Shown one piece after another: positions 32,838 through 43,059 of a stretch of DNA of 55,106 nucleotides; within the stretch, counting starts at the first letter, position 1; every line of letters starts with the position of its first letter. A model generated the notes under the pieces. It saw only the letters and a list, made by a program, of their open reading frames with translations. It was not told where the DNA came from and ran no database searches. Source of the DNA: Sulfurimonas sp. UBA2011 (GTDB lineage Bacteria > Campylobacterota > Campylobacteria > Campylobacterales > Sulfurimonadaceae); the NCBI GenBank assembly GCA_002335055.1, contig DDCH01000012.1, positions 36,328 to 91,433 on the forward strand, written 5' to 3'. The position numbers were made by a program, and so were the translations under genes.

Positions 32838-33518
32838 TTATTTTTCCTCTTTTAAGAGTTTTACAGCTATTTCTGCTGCCTCTTGTTGTGCTATTTTTTT
32901 ACTTTTTCCCACGGCTCTTGCATACTCTTTGCCCTCTATAAAAACACCCATTTCAAACTCTTTAAGGTGATCGGGTCCACGACTAGCCAGTACGGTATAC
33001 TCAGGTGTAATACCAAAACGAGCTTGTGTGAGTTCCTGAAGTGTTGTTTTAAAATCACGAAAAAGTGAATCAAGTGAAATTTCTTCATGATTATGCTCAA
33101 TGAGTTTAATCGCAATTTCACTTACAATCCCTAAACCAGCTTCAAGATAAATAGCACCAATTACTGCTTCAAAAGCATTTGAAAGTAGGGAAGATTTTTC
33201 ACGACCCCCATTATTGTCTTCTGCGTTTGAGAGCAGGATATAATCACCAAGATGCAAAGATCGAGCTAATTTATCAAAACCTGTTTCATTGACAAGGGAA
33301 GCTCTTATTTTTGAGAGTTTACCTTCATCTGAGTTTCTAAACTTACTAAAGAGGTACTCGCCTACAATAAGGTCAAGTACTGCATCCCCAAGGAACTCTA
33401 AGCGTTCATTATCATAAGACTGTTTATAACTCTTATGTGTTAACGCTTCTGTGATAAGTGCTTTATCTTTAAATACATACTCAAGTTGTGCTTCTAGTGT
33501 TTTTATATTTTTATGCAT
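32838..33518 (-). CDS. rnc: Ribonuclease III
   Basis: 226 aa. The catalytic signature ERLEFLGDAVLD is at 38-49, and a second metal-ligand region, NAFEAVIGAIYLE, follows. A double-stranded RNA-binding domain fills about 155-226, with KSKKIAQQEAAEIAV. Processes rRNA and dsRNA. Directly upstream of aroC with no gap, so both lie in one transcript. Confidence 0.93.
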   Translation of the reverse strand: MHKNIKTLEAQLEYVFKDKALITEALTHKSYKQSYDNERLEFLGDAVLDLIVGEYLFSKFRNSDEGKLSKIRASLVNETGFDKLARSLHLGDYILLSNAEDNNGGREKSSLLSNAFEAVIGAIYLEAGLGIVSEIAIKLIEHNHEEISLDSLFRDFKTTLQELTQARFGITPEYTVLASRGPDHLKEFEMGVFIEGKEYARAVGKSKKIAQQEAAEIAVKLLKEEK

Positions 33519-33545
33519 ATCTTTCTCTTTTTTAAACTCTAAAAT

Positions 33546-34592
33546 TTATTGGAATGAGTTATACTCATCCCCTATATCTTTATAAAAATCTTTACTCAAT
33601 TGACACTCAACATGCACACTATCTATAGTATGACATGAAGGACAACGATGAAATACGAAAGGATGAACAATTTTACAATCATCACACATATACTCAAAAC
33701 TCAAGGTTGCTTTCGCCTTTCCCTCAAGTTTAATCAGTACATCAAGTTCAAAAATCGAACTTGATTTAGCAAGGTCAACATCTCCACGGGCACTATACAG
33801 TTCCCGTAAATAGCCATTTTGTGAAATTATATCTAAATTCAAATCCTTTGGCTCTATCTTCCATAAAATATCAAAGAGTAATTCACTTTTTGAGTGATCA
33901 AAATGCTCCCAAGCTAATCTAGGATTATGTAAAAATAGGTACTCAAACAACATATATACTAACTGGTGTGAAGTTTGATAAATATCTAAGAGTTTTTGAC
34001 TTTTTTCATCTTGGGGTATTTTGTTATCATTGAGTATAGCCATTACTCTTAGATAGTTTCCTTCTAAGGAAATGTCTTCATTTAACTCATCAAGTGGTTC
34101 TAAAACATCTAAGGCAGACTTGTAATCTCTCATCTGCTCATAGACTAATAGCAGTGACTTTAAAGCTTCTGGAGTTCTTGGATTAGTTTTGAGAATACTT
34201 AAAAATATCTGTTTAGCACGCTCTAAAAAACCTGCTTTTAGGTAAGTTTTCCCGAGTAAATACATAGTCTCAATTCTATTTTTAGTATTACAAACGCTAA
34301 GGATTTCATTATATATTTCTATACTTTTTTCATAATTACCACTTTTATAATAAGAGTGTGCGAGTAAAAGCCAAGACTTTTCAGACATATCTCCACTACT
34401 GATAAGGACTTTTAGTTCATCTTTAGAGGGTAAAGAAGCAAACTGTTTTAAAAACTTATCTAAATATTCTGAATCTTCCTTGCGTTTATATTTATTGAAC
34501 CAGTAAGAAAAAAATGTAATAGTAAATATAATACTAAAAAAAATAATAATAGAAAAAAGAGGATCTCGGAACTCTATAAAAAATGAATTCAT
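33546..34592 (-). CDS. LapB/YciM-like TPR protein
   Basis: 348 aa. One N-terminal membrane helix (about 11-31), then TPR repeats (AHSYYKSGNYEKSIEIYNEI, YLLGKTYLKAGFLERAKQIF), and a C-terminal rubredoxin-like metal knuckle formed by C303, C306, C317 and C320 (YMCDDC and RCPSCH). This layout matches E. coli LapB, which controls LPS synthesis by regulating LpxC degradation by FtsH. Similarity is by architecture; sequence divergence is large. It overlaps the upstream small gene by one base. Confidence 0.6.
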   Translation of the reverse strand: MNSFFIEFRDPLFSIIIFFSIIFTITFFSYWFNKYKRKEDSEYLDKFLKQFASLPSKDELKVLISSGDMSEKSWLLLAHSYYKSGNYEKSIEIYNEILSVCNTKNRIETMYLLGKTYLKAGFLERAKQIFLSILKTNPRTPEALKSLLLVYEQMRDYKSALDVLEPLDELNEDISLEGNYLRVMAILNDNKIPQDEKSQKLLDIYQTSHQLVYMLFEYLFLHNPRLAWEHFDHSKSELLFDILWKIEPKDLNLDIISQNGYLRELYSARGDVDLAKSSSIFELDVLIKLEGKAKATLSFEYMCDDCKIVHPFVFHRCPSCHTIDSVHVECQLSKDFYKDIGDEYNSFQ

Positions 34593-35059
34593 TAGTCGTA
34601 AACTACAACAGCGTAGTCATCTTTGAGTCTATAAAAAGTCGAATCAACACTCAGTTCTAAATCTTTAAGTTTTCCTAACTGTACAAGAGAGTTTTTAGTT
34701 ACTTTAATACCATTTTCACGAAAAAACTTTTTAATATTTACAAACTTTACATCTTCGACAAATTTATACTCAAACTCGCAATGAAGTTTCATTTTATCAC
34801 TTGAGAATAGATGCTCATTGACATGCAATTGGTCAGAAGCATATTTGATGGGTAGGTGGCCTGATAGGTCTGTAAGTATCTCTTCTATGTGCATATGTTT
34901 TTGAGGAAGTGTCTCTTTTTGTAAAAAGACATATTTGTTGTTGAGTTTTAAACTTGGTGTAGTTAGCCAGTACTTATATGCTGGATTTGAGACACCAAGT
35001 TTTGAAGATATCTCTCGCCAAAGCCAAAATGAGTTAAGTGTACTAGGTAAGTTCGACAT
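34592..35059 (-). CDS. Protein of unknown function, upstream of lapB-like gene
   Basis: 155 aa from MSNLPSTLNSFW at 35059; a longer frame begins at 35077. No signal peptide or membrane segment. The N-terminal FWLWREISSKLGVSNPAYKYW superficially resembles a helix-turn-helix. Not recognised. Translationally coupled to the TPR gene (TAATG), suggesting a shared role in that envelope-linked locus. Confidence 0.5.
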   Translation of the reverse strand: MSNLPSTLNSFWLWREISSKLGVSNPAYKYWLTTPSLKLNNKYVFLQKETLPQKHMHIEEILTDLSGHLPIKYASDQLHVNEHLFSSDKMKLHCEFEYKFVEDVKFVNIKKFFRENGIKVTKNSLVQLGKLKDLELSVDSTFYRLKDDYAVVVYD

Positions 35060-35148
35060 TCTCTTTGACTCCTTCAATCAGTATCTATTTTTTAGATTAT
35101 ATAATCTTTTTTTTAAGTATGTCCTTAAAGAGATTTATCTAACATATC

Positions 35149-36165
35149 TTACAGCATACTAATAAGTAATGCACTAAACATTAACTGTAAGGCGAACAGA
35201 ATAGATGAGACTTTAAATGCTGTTCCAGCCGTTTTAATAATCGTTCCAAAGTGTATCATTAAACCTATAGCACTCATTGCAACTAATGTGATGTAGTGAC
35301 TTACACTACCAATAAGTAGTTCGAGCTCTTTTGGAAGAACCTCAAGAGAAGCTAGAACTGAGAAAAACAAAAACCATAAGATAAAAGAAAAAGATGGAAT
35401 TCCTACTTTAACCTTATCTTTTTCATCCTCATTACTCTTATTACTCTCTCTTACTGCTATATATATTAAGATAAAAACAAGAGGGAGAAGAAGCAATACT
35501 CTTCCCATCTTAACAACTGTCGCATAGTGACCTGCCTCAGGAGAAATACTAAATCCTGCGGCTACAGCTTGTCCAACAGCTTGAAGTGTATTTCCTGTGA
35601 AAACTCCAGCTTGAATATCAGTAAAACCCATGAGTTGTGCTAAAGCTGGTGCTAAAAATATACCTACAGTTCCCATAAGGTTTACTAGGGCTATACTCAC
35701 ACCGATATCATTGCTTTTTACCTTGGCCACACCAGCTGTTGCAGCAATTGCAGAACTTCCACAAACACCATTTCCTATACCTATCATAAGTGCAAGTTGG
35801 GGGTTAAGTTTAAAAAGTTTTCCTAAAAATACACCCATAAAAATTGTAAAGATCATTCCTAAAACAATAATTAATAAGGTCTGTAGACCTAAATTTGCTA
35901 ACATTGTAAAGTTCAGGTTAATCCCCATAAGAGCAATTGCAAACATTAGTAAATCTTTTTCTGCAAACTTCACACCACTCTTATACGCAGAGCCTTCTCC
36001 ATGAAAAGTTTTATAAAAATAATTTCCTACAATCATTCCAAGAATGATAGCTACTGTCGCTGTACTAAATGAGATAAACTCTGTAATAATATAAGACACT
36101 ATAGCCACTGCAATACTAGCAAGTAAACCTTTTGTGTATTTTTTATATTTAGATATTTTGAACAT
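35149..36165 (-). CDS. YeiH/UPF0324-family transporter (putative sulfate exporter)
   Basis: 338 aa with about ten hydrophobic segments. GNGVCGSSAIAATAGV (about 129-144) is the family signature. The family is annotated as a putative sulfate exporter, with experimental support in few species. In a sulfur oxidiser, export of sulfate or related anions is a reasonable guess. Stands alone between the rnc-lapB run and ccoG. Confidence 0.8.
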   Translation of the reverse strand: MFKISKYKKYTKGLLASIAVAIVSYIITEFISFSTATVAIILGMIVGNYFYKTFHGEGSAYKSGVKFAEKDLLMFAIALMGINLNFTMLANLGLQTLLIIVLGMIFTIFMGVFLGKLFKLNPQLALMIGIGNGVCGSSAIAATAGVAKVKSNDIGVSIALVNLMGTVGIFLAPALAQLMGFTDIQAGVFTGNTLQAVGQAVAAGFSISPEAGHYATVVKMGRVLLLLPLVFILIYIAVRESNKSNEDEKDKVKVGIPSFSFILWFLFFSVLASLEVLPKELELLIGSVSHYITLVAMSAIGLMIHFGTIIKTAGTAFKVSSILFALQLMFSALLISML

Positions 36166-36237
36166 CTAAATCCTTTGTATTTCAATTATAAACGCGATTA
36201 TACCTAAAAGCTTAGCCCACTAATCGTTAAAGTATCA

Positions 36238-37683
36238 TTATTTAGGACTGTTTAAAACGCTCTTTTTTGGGTAAATAAAGCTTGATTTTCTCAAAACTGA
36301 TATCTTCTCACTTTTTTTACCATCTTTATCAAGAGCATAGGCATGAATTGTAATAGGAATTATCGTATCATTTATAGCATTGTTTGCTAAAACTTCTATT
36401 GTGCTCAGTGTAACAATCTTTTTCTTCTTCACCTCAGGTTGTGCATCAAAAGCTTTAGTTGGTCTCACAATAGTAATCTTACCTTCCATTCCCTTAGGAG
36501 TAAGGATTTCAAAATAAAACTTCATTGTCTCTTTTTTTGTATTTTGCAATAAAAACACATACGAGTTATTTACTCTTACCTTACCATCAGGCATGACTTT
36601 TGTCGAATAAAGACGGTTTTCTTTATTGATATTGAGAAGCATATGCTCTTTTTTACTACCCATTATACCAAGGATAACACTAATCCCAATAAGAAGAACC
36701 ATATAAACAATGACTTTAGGCCGGAAGTATTGAGTCTTACCTTTTTGGTCAATTATTTCATAATCGCTTGACCAAGTTACAAGTGACTCTTTGCCCAGTT
36801 TTCCCATAACAGTTGTACATGCATCAACACACTCTAAACAGTTTATACACTCTAACTGTAGTCCTTTTCTTATGTCTATATGAGTCGGGCAAACCGTCAC
36901 ACAAGACTGACATGTTGTACACTCAGCATTTTCTTCAAAAGTTAAGAGGTCTTTTTGTTTTGTAAAAACTTTCTCATGATTTTCATTATATATATCACCA
37001 CCTCTATGAGGATTATAAAGGGCCATAATCGTGTGCTCATCGTAAAGAATTGATTGTACACGAGAGTAGGGACAGATATATATACAAAAATCTTCTTTTA
37101 AAATGATGATGTCGTAAAGTAAAAAAAGTGCAACTCCTATAAGTATTCCAAAAAGTGTCCAGTGGTTTTGTATATCACTCAAATAAATAAAAAAATCTTC
37201 AGGAGGAACAAAGTACCATAAGAAGTCTGCTGCAGCTAAAAAGGCAAGAGGAATAGCGATAGAGACTGCTATAGCTTTTTTAATTTTATTTTTTCGCAGA
37301 GACATATCAGGCTCAGCTTGCTTATTTTTGATTCGTTTACGTAGTCCAACTATTTTTGTCTCTATCAAGTCTCTATAAAAGACACGAAAAATTGTCTGTG
37401 GACATAACCAGCCACAAAAAATTCGTCCGCCTAAAACAGTAATACCAAATACCCCTAAAAATACAAACATCAATAAAAAAGGTAATAGGTAAAACTCTTG
37501 CATATCAAAACGAACAAAAGCAAGATGTAGTTGTAACTTATCAAAACTTAGCAGAAAGAAGTGGTTTCCATTGACTTTAATCCATGGAAGTATCAGTGTA
37601 AATAGTGTAGCAAATGCAAATAGGTAGTATCTTTTATATCTCCATGGTTTAGCTATAGTAAAATCATTTGATTCTTTACTCAT
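36238..37683 (-). CDS. ccoG: Cytochrome c oxidase accessory protein CcoG
   Basis: 481 aa membrane ferredoxin. About five helices lie in the N-terminal half; two 4Fe-4S sites follow, CTTCQSCVTVCP and CINCLECVDACT; then a helix and a C-terminal Ig-like domain. Needed for copper delivery to the cbb3 oxidase (CcoN) in known systems. No ccoNOPQ is in the window. SD AGGAG. The divergent region to metH is about 230 bases. Confidence 0.93.
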   Translation of the reverse strand: MSKESNDFTIAKPWRYKRYYLFAFATLFTLILPWIKVNGNHFFLLSFDKLQLHLAFVRFDMQEFYLLPFLLMFVFLGVFGITVLGGRIFCGWLCPQTIFRVFYRDLIETKIVGLRKRIKNKQAEPDMSLRKNKIKKAIAVSIAIPLAFLAAADFLWYFVPPEDFFIYLSDIQNHWTLFGILIGVALFLLYDIIILKEDFCIYICPYSRVQSILYDEHTIMALYNPHRGGDIYNENHEKVFTKQKDLLTFEENAECTTCQSCVTVCPTHIDIRKGLQLECINCLECVDACTTVMGKLGKESLVTWSSDYEIIDQKGKTQYFRPKVIVYMVLLIGISVILGIMGSKKEHMLLNINKENRLYSTKVMPDGKVRVNNSYVFLLQNTKKETMKFYFEILTPKGMEGKITIVRPTKAFDAQPEVKKKKIVTLSTIEVLANNAINDTIIPITIHAYALDKDGKKSEKISVLRKSSFIYPKKSVLNSPK

Positions 37684-37713
37684 TATGAAATTCTCCTATT
37701 AGCATTTTTCTGT

Positions 37714-37719
37714 ATTATA
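37714..37719 (-). promoter_or_regulatory. Candidate -10 box for ccoG
   Basis: TATAAT (read on minus as TGATATAATAC), about 31 bases before the ccoG start. Confidence 0.4.
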
Positions 37720-37910
37720 TCAGAGTAAGTATATTTATCTTACATTTTCCTTATATTTTATAATGATTATTGTCCTTTCTTATTATTTGATAAAAATGTG
37801 ATGTTATTTTCACCATTAAAAGTATGAGCTAATAAGATTATACAGAATTTTTTATGCACAAAAATGCTAGAATATATCTATATTTTACGATTAAAAAGAA
37901 TTTAATAATT

Positions 37911-40900
37911 ATGACTACTAAACAATACATTCTTAACACTATAAAAACTCGTCCGCTCATCATAGATGGAGCAATGGGTACACAACTCCAACAGCGTGAT
38001 GATCAGATCAGTGAAGCTGCTTGGGAAGGGAATGAGGGCTGTAATGAGCTTTTAAATGTTACCGCACCTGAAATTCTGGATGAAATCTACCATGCCTACC
38101 TTACTGCTGGTGCTGATTTTATTACTACAAATACCTTTGGTTCATTCTCTTGGGTTTTAGATGAGTACCAGATTGGACATAGGGCATATGAACTAACAGA
38201 AGCTGGTGCTAGACTTGTAAAAGAAAAATGTATAGAATTCTCAACACCCGAGCAACCGCGTTTTTGTCTTGGAAGTGTAGGTCCGGGTACAAAACTTCCC
38301 TCTCTGGGACATATATCTTATGATGTAATGTATGAGGGTTATACTGACTTTTGTAAGGCACTTATAGATGGTGGAGTAGATATATTTATACTTGAAACTT
38401 GTCAAGATCCACTTCAGATAAAAGCAGCCCTTCATGCTTGTCAAGAGGCAAACCGTCAAAAAGAGGTAGAAATTCCTATAATGATTTCAGTCACTATTGA
38501 GCTTAGTGGAACTATGCTCATTGGAACAGATGCCGAAACTATAGCGACTATTTTAGAGCCTTTTGATATTCTAAGTCTTGGATTTAACTGTGGAACAGGA
38601 CCAGAACAAGTACTCAAACATGTCAAAACACTCTCTGAACTTTGGCATAAACCCATTAGTATTCATGCGAATGCAGGACTTCCGCAAAATCGTGGAGGAT
38701 ATACATACTATCCTATGGGCCCTGATGAGTTTGTATCGCAACAAGAAAAGTTTTTAGAGTATGATGGTGTAAGTTTCTTAGGTGGCTGCTGTGGAACAAC
38801 ACCTCAACACATCCGAGCACTTGTAAATGCAGTCATCAACAAAGTACCAAAGATTCCAACAGGAAGTCATCCAAATTCGATTGCTTCACTTTTTAACACA
38901 GTAGAACTTATGCAAGAACCTGCTCCACTTCTTATAGGTGAGCGTTCTAATGCAACTGGTTCTAAAGCCTTTCGTGAACTTTTACTTGCTGAAGATTACG
39001 AAGGAACACTTTCTGTTGCACAACAACAAGTTCGTGCTGGTGCTCATGTAGTCGATGTAAACGTAGGTTTCGCAGGTCGAGATGAAACAAAAGACATGAA
39101 TGAAGTCATGGGAACATATGCACAAAAAATTGCACTTCCTCTTATGCCTGACTCAACACAAACCACTGGACTTGAGACTGCACTAAAGAACATTGGTGGA
39201 AAAGCTATACTAAACTCTGTAAATCTTGAAGATGGGGAACCAAAGTTTGATGAAGTCTGTCAACTTGCTAAAAAGTATGGTGCTGCACTTGTTTGTCTTA
39301 CTATCGATGAAGTAGGAATGGCAAAAACTATCGAAGATAAACTCAAAGTTGCCGATAGAATTATAGACCTTGCCACTAATCGCCATGGTCTTAAAAAAGA
39401 GGATCTTGTTTTTGACCTCCTTACTTTCACACTTGGTTCCGGTGATTCAGAGTATTTTGATGCTGGTATAAATACTATTGAAGCTATTCGAGGATTACGC
39501 AAAAAACACCCTGAAGTTGGTGCTATTTTGGGTCTCTCAAACATCTCTTTTGGACTTGATAAAGATGCACGCCCATATCTTAACTCAATGTTTTTACATC
39601 ACTGTGTTCAAGCAGGACTCACATCAGTTATCATTAATGTAAAACATATTATTCCTTTAAATAAAATTCCAAAAGAAGAACAAGAGATTTGTGATGATTT
39701 AATTTTTAACCGTAAACCAAACGGAGAAGCACTTTTCACTTTCATAGAGCACTTTAGCACTAAAGAAGCTGTTGATAACGATGCTGTTGATGAAGAGTAT
39801 CTCGCTATGAGTGATGAAGAAAAAATTGCTAAACTCCTGATGGATGGAGATAAGGACAGAATGATTCCTTTAGTGGAAGAAGCTCGTCACTCCATCAAAC
39901 CAGAAGTTATTGTAAATGAAATCCTCATCGATGCTATGAAAGTCGTTGGAGAACTCTTTGGTAGTGGACAGATGCAACTACCATTTGTACTTCAGTCAGC
40001 CGAAACTATGAAAAAAACGGTTGACCATCTTAACCCACACCTTCCAAAGATAGAAAAAGATGTTGACACAACACTCGCACTTGGGACAGTAAAGGGTGAT
40101 GTTCATGATGTTGGGAAAAACCTTGTTGACATCATTCTTTCTAACAATGGGTATAAAGTACAAAACCTTGGTATAAAAGTGCACCTAGAAACATTTTTAG
40201 AAACTATGGAAAAACAACACATATCTGCTCTTGGAATGAGTGGTCTACTTGTTAAGTCAACTCAGGTTATGCTTGAAAACTTAGGTATTCTCAAAGAAAA
40301 AGGCATTACTATTCCTATTCTTTTAGGTGGGGCTGCACTCACAAGAAACTTTATAGATGACTTTTGTCGTCCTGCCTATGATGGTCCGATATTCTACTGT
40401 AAAGATGCCTTTGATGGTGTAACTGCTATGAGCCGCATTGAAGCTGGTAACATGGATACAAACTTACATCCTGATGCACCAGTGATTGAGAGAGTTGTTA
40501 AAGAAGAGATTATCATTCCTCCATTTGAAGAATTAAAAATGCCTACTCGTGATCTCAAAGTGCCAACTCCTCCTTTTTGGGGAAGACGTGAGATAAAACT
40601 AACACAGCAACAAATTGAGATGGCGTTTGAGTGGATAAATCATAAAATTCTTTTTAAATCACGTTGGGGATATAGCTCTAAAGGTATGGAAAAAGAAGCA
40701 TATCAAAAGCAACTAGATGAACTAGTTTGGCCAGCATATGAAAAACTCAAAAAACAATTTCTTGATGAAAAACTTTTTGAACCTACTATTGTTTATGGTT
40801 ATTGGCCATGTAGAAGTGATGATGATTCTCTTCTTATTTTTCATGAAGACGAGGGTTATTTTAGTGAAGATCAGATTAACCGTGAACCTCTTGACAAGGT

Positions 40901-41399
40901 AATTGGACGAGCTGAAGAAATATTTACTTTTCCACGTCAAAGAAAAGCACCTCACCGTGCTCTTAGCGACTTTTTTCACAGAGACAGACATGATGTTATA
41001 GCATTAAGCTGTGTGAGTGCTGGTCCTAAGCTTAGTGATGCTGAGAGACTTATTTATGATGAGGGTAACTATACTGAGTACTACCAGTTTCATGGTCTTG
41101 GAGTTGAGTTAGCTGAAGCGCTTGCTGAAATTGCACATAAACAAGTCCGTCTTGACCTTAACATTGCTGATGGTGAAAAACCAACACTCGCAGATGTTCA
41201 GATGAACAAGTATCAAGGAAGTAGATATAGTTTTGGTTATGCAGCCTGCCCTGACCTAGAGCTTAATCGTCCACTCTTTAATCTTCTAAAGCCTGAAGAG
41301 TTTGGAATAGAATTAAGTGAGACTTTTCAGATACACCCCGAGCAATCAACTTCTGCTCTTGTGGTCTACCATCCAAATGCTACTTACTATAATGTATAA
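37911..41399 (+). CDS. metH: Cobalamin-dependent methionine synthase
   Basis: 1162 aa from ATG 37911; an upstream in-frame ATG at 37854 would add 19 residues without homology. Four modules are seen: homocysteine-binding barrel with zinc ligands C227, C293 and C294 (FNCGTG, GGCCGTTP); pterin-binding barrel; B12 cap and Rossmann domain with H732 in GDVHDVGKN; and C-terminal SAM reactivation domain. Methylates homocysteine using methyl-THF, regenerating methionine for SAM. No cobalamin riboswitch is seen upstream. Confidence 0.94.
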   Translation: MTTKQYILNTIKTRPLIIDGAMGTQLQQRDDQISEAAWEGNEGCNELLNVTAPEILDEIYHAYLTAGADFITTNTFGSFSWVLDEYQIGHRAYELTEAGARLVKEKCIEFSTPEQPRFCLGSVGPGTKLPSLGHISYDVMYEGYTDFCKALIDGGVDIFILETCQDPLQIKAALHACQEANRQKEVEIPIMISVTIELSGTMLIGTDAETIATILEPFDILSLGFNCGTGPEQVLKHVKTLSELWHKPISIHANAGLPQNRGGYTYYPMGPDEFVSQQEKFLEYDGVSFLGGCCGTTPQHIRALVNAVINKVPKIPTGSHPNSIASLFNTVELMQEPAPLLIGERSNATGSKAFRELLLAEDYEGTLSVAQQQVRAGAHVVDVNVGFAGRDETKDMNEVMGTYAQKIALPLMPDSTQTTGLETALKNIGGKAILNSVNLEDGEPKFDEVCQLAKKYGAALVCLTIDEVGMAKTIEDKLKVADRIIDLATNRHGLKKEDLVFDLLTFTLGSGDSEYFDAGINTIEAIRGLRKKHPEVGAILGLSNISFGLDKDARPYLNSMFLHHCVQAGLTSVIINVKHIIPLNKIPKEEQEICDDLIFNRKPNGEALFTFIEHFSTKEAVDNDAVDEEYLAMSDEEKIAKLLMDGDKDRMIPLVEEARHSIKPEVIVNEILIDAMKVVGELFGSGQMQLPFVLQSAETMKKTVDHLNPHLPKIEKDVDTTLALGTVKGDVHDVGKNLVDIILSNNGYKVQNLGIKVHLETFLETMEKQHISALGMSGLLVKSTQVMLENLGILKEKGITIPILLGGAALTRNFIDDFCRPAYDGPIFYCKDAFDGVTAMSRIEAGNMDTNLHPDAPVIERVVKEEIIIPPFEELKMPTRDLKVPTPPFWGRREIKLTQQQIEMAFEWINHKILFKSRWGYSSKGMEKEAYQKQLDELVWPAYEKLKKQFLDEKLFEPTIVYGYWPCRSDDDSLLIFHEDEGYFSEDQINREPLDKVIGRAEEIFTFPRQRKAPHRALSDFFHRDRHDVIALSCVSAGPKLSDAERLIYDEGNYTEYYQFHGLGVELAEALAEIAHKQVRLDLNIADGEKPTLADVQMNKYQGSRYSFGYAACPDLELNRPLFNLLKPEEFGIELSETFQIHPEQSTSALVVYHPNATYYNV

Positions 41400-41470
41400 G
41401 TATTTTTTACTTATGCATTACACCAATTCCAATCGTCAGTGCAATACCTGATTAAACTGTAAAAATAGAA

Positions 41471-42979
41471 TCAACGTCTTCTATAACTAAGTGCCTCTAA
41501 AATATGCTTCTTTTGGATAATGTTACTCTCATCTAAATCAGCGATAGTACGAGCAACTTTTTGTACCTTTTTTATACTTCTAAAAGAGAGACTAAAGCGA
41601 GATACTGCCATATCTAAAGTAGTCTTCGCCTCATCATCTAAAATACAAAACTGTTCTATCTCTTTATCACTCAGTTTAGCATTAAAACTTTTTTGTCCGC
41701 GTTTTTTATTTAAAATATGAGTTTGCACTACTTTTTTATGCATCTCTTTAGAACTCAAACTAGGCTTATCAGAGTGAGATACATTTTGCATTATTACATT
41801 AATATCGATTCTATCTAAGAATGGATCTGAAAGTCTATTTTTATACTTTTTTATCTCTAAGTCATTACATCTACACTCTTTATTTTCATTTAGTAAATTT
41901 CCACAAGGACATGGATTCATAGCACCTACAAAAAGTAAATTAGCGGGATACTCAACCTTAGAATTCACTCTTGAGATTCGTATTTTTCCATCTTGCATTG
42001 GTTCACGAAGTGCCTCTAGAATATTCTTAGAAAAGTGGGGTAGTTCATCAAAAAAAAGTATTCCATTGTGAGCCAGTCCCACTTCACCAATTTTTGCCTT
42101 ATGACTTCCTCCTCCAAATACACTAGCACTTGTAGAGGTATGATGCACACTTTGCATATTTCTACGAGGTTTAAAGAGTGGCTCTTTTCCATCAAGTACT
42201 TGTAGTTTAGCTAAGTCCAGAATCTCGTTTATACTCATAGGTGCTAAGATATTACAAAGTCTAGTAGCTATCATACTCTTTCCACAGCCAGGGCTACCTT
42301 CTAAGATAATGTTATGAAACCCAGCAGCAGAGATAAGTGCTGCACGCTTTGCTACTTCTTGTCCCTTTACATCTAAAAAGTCTTCTTCATACTCTTTAGT
42401 ATAATAGTATTTCTCTTGTGCAACTTCATAAAATGGGTACTCTATTTCTGACTTACTTATGCTTGGTTTTGCAGAGTTTTGATTTCGTAGAAGAATAACA
42501 GCTTCATTCAATGTTTTTACACCATAAAAGGATACATTTGGTATTTTTGAGAGTTTTTTTAAAGCACTAAAAGGAACAATAGCTTTTTGAATAATATTTT
42601 GATTTGCTAAAGATAAAAGTAGTGGATAGAGTTGATTATTTTCTTTGACAGCCCCATCTAATCCTAGCTCTCCAAAGACAAACCAGTCATTCAGTTCTTC
42701 TTGCATATCATATATTGCGATAAGAAGTGCCATACTCAAATCAAACTGGCTTCCCTCTTTTTTTAAATCACTGGGGGCAAGGTTTATTGTTATACGCTTA
42801 GGAGGAAATTTAAAGTCATTACTAAGCAGTGCAGATTTTGCCCTTTCCTTAGCTTCATTAATCTCCATACTTACTTTTCCAACAAGACCAAAAGAGGGTA
42901 AACCCTTAGTTAAAGTGCTCTCAACCTCAACCACTTTTGCGTTTATGCCTTCATAAGTTGCACAAAAAACTCTTTTCAT
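41471..42979 (-). CDS. comM: YifB/ComM-family AAA+ ATPase (Mg-chelatase-like)
   Basis: 502 aa. An N-terminal Lon-like fold (1-170) precedes a Walker A, GSPGCGKS (228-235), Walker B ILFFDELPHF, and AAA motifs; the C-terminal Mg-chelatase-like region has CRCND. ComM is a branch-migration helicase that aids natural transformation. Short gap after metH. SD AAAGGA. Confidence 0.88.
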   Translation of the reverse strand: MKRVFCATYEGINAKVVEVESTLTKGLPSFGLVGKVSMEINEAKERAKSALLSNDFKFPPKRITINLAPSDLKKEGSQFDLSMALLIAIYDMQEELNDWFVFGELGLDGAVKENNQLYPLLLSLANQNIIQKAIVPFSALKKLSKIPNVSFYGVKTLNEAVILLRNQNSAKPSISKSEIEYPFYEVAQEKYYYTKEYEEDFLDVKGQEVAKRAALISAAGFHNIILEGSPGCGKSMIATRLCNILAPMSINEILDLAKLQVLDGKEPLFKPRRNMQSVHHTSTSASVFGGGSHKAKIGEVGLAHNGILFFDELPHFSKNILEALREPMQDGKIRISRVNSKVEYPANLLFVGAMNPCPCGNLLNENKECRCNDLEIKKYKNRLSDPFLDRIDINVIMQNVSHSDKPSLSSKEMHKKVVQTHILNKKRGQKSFNAKLSDKEIEQFCILDDEAKTTLDMAVSRFSLSFRSIKKVQKVARTIADLDESNIIQKKHILEALSYRRR

Positions 42980-43059
42980 AATAACAATCCTTTATTAGAT
43001 TGTTTAAATAATAACGGGATTTTTTTCTTCTATGGATAAATATGACAGAATGCCATATT

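Noticed and set aside
37684..37910. Cobalamin riboswitch or Fur box in the ccoG-metH gap
   Set aside because: No B12-box-like conserved stretch is visible, and the TAATGATTATTG element matches the Fur consensus at only about 12 of 19 positions.
41396..41414. ATAAGTA TTTTT TACTTAT hairpin after metH
   Set aside because: Only seven A/T-rich pairs and no downstream T-run; could be chance in AT-rich DNA.
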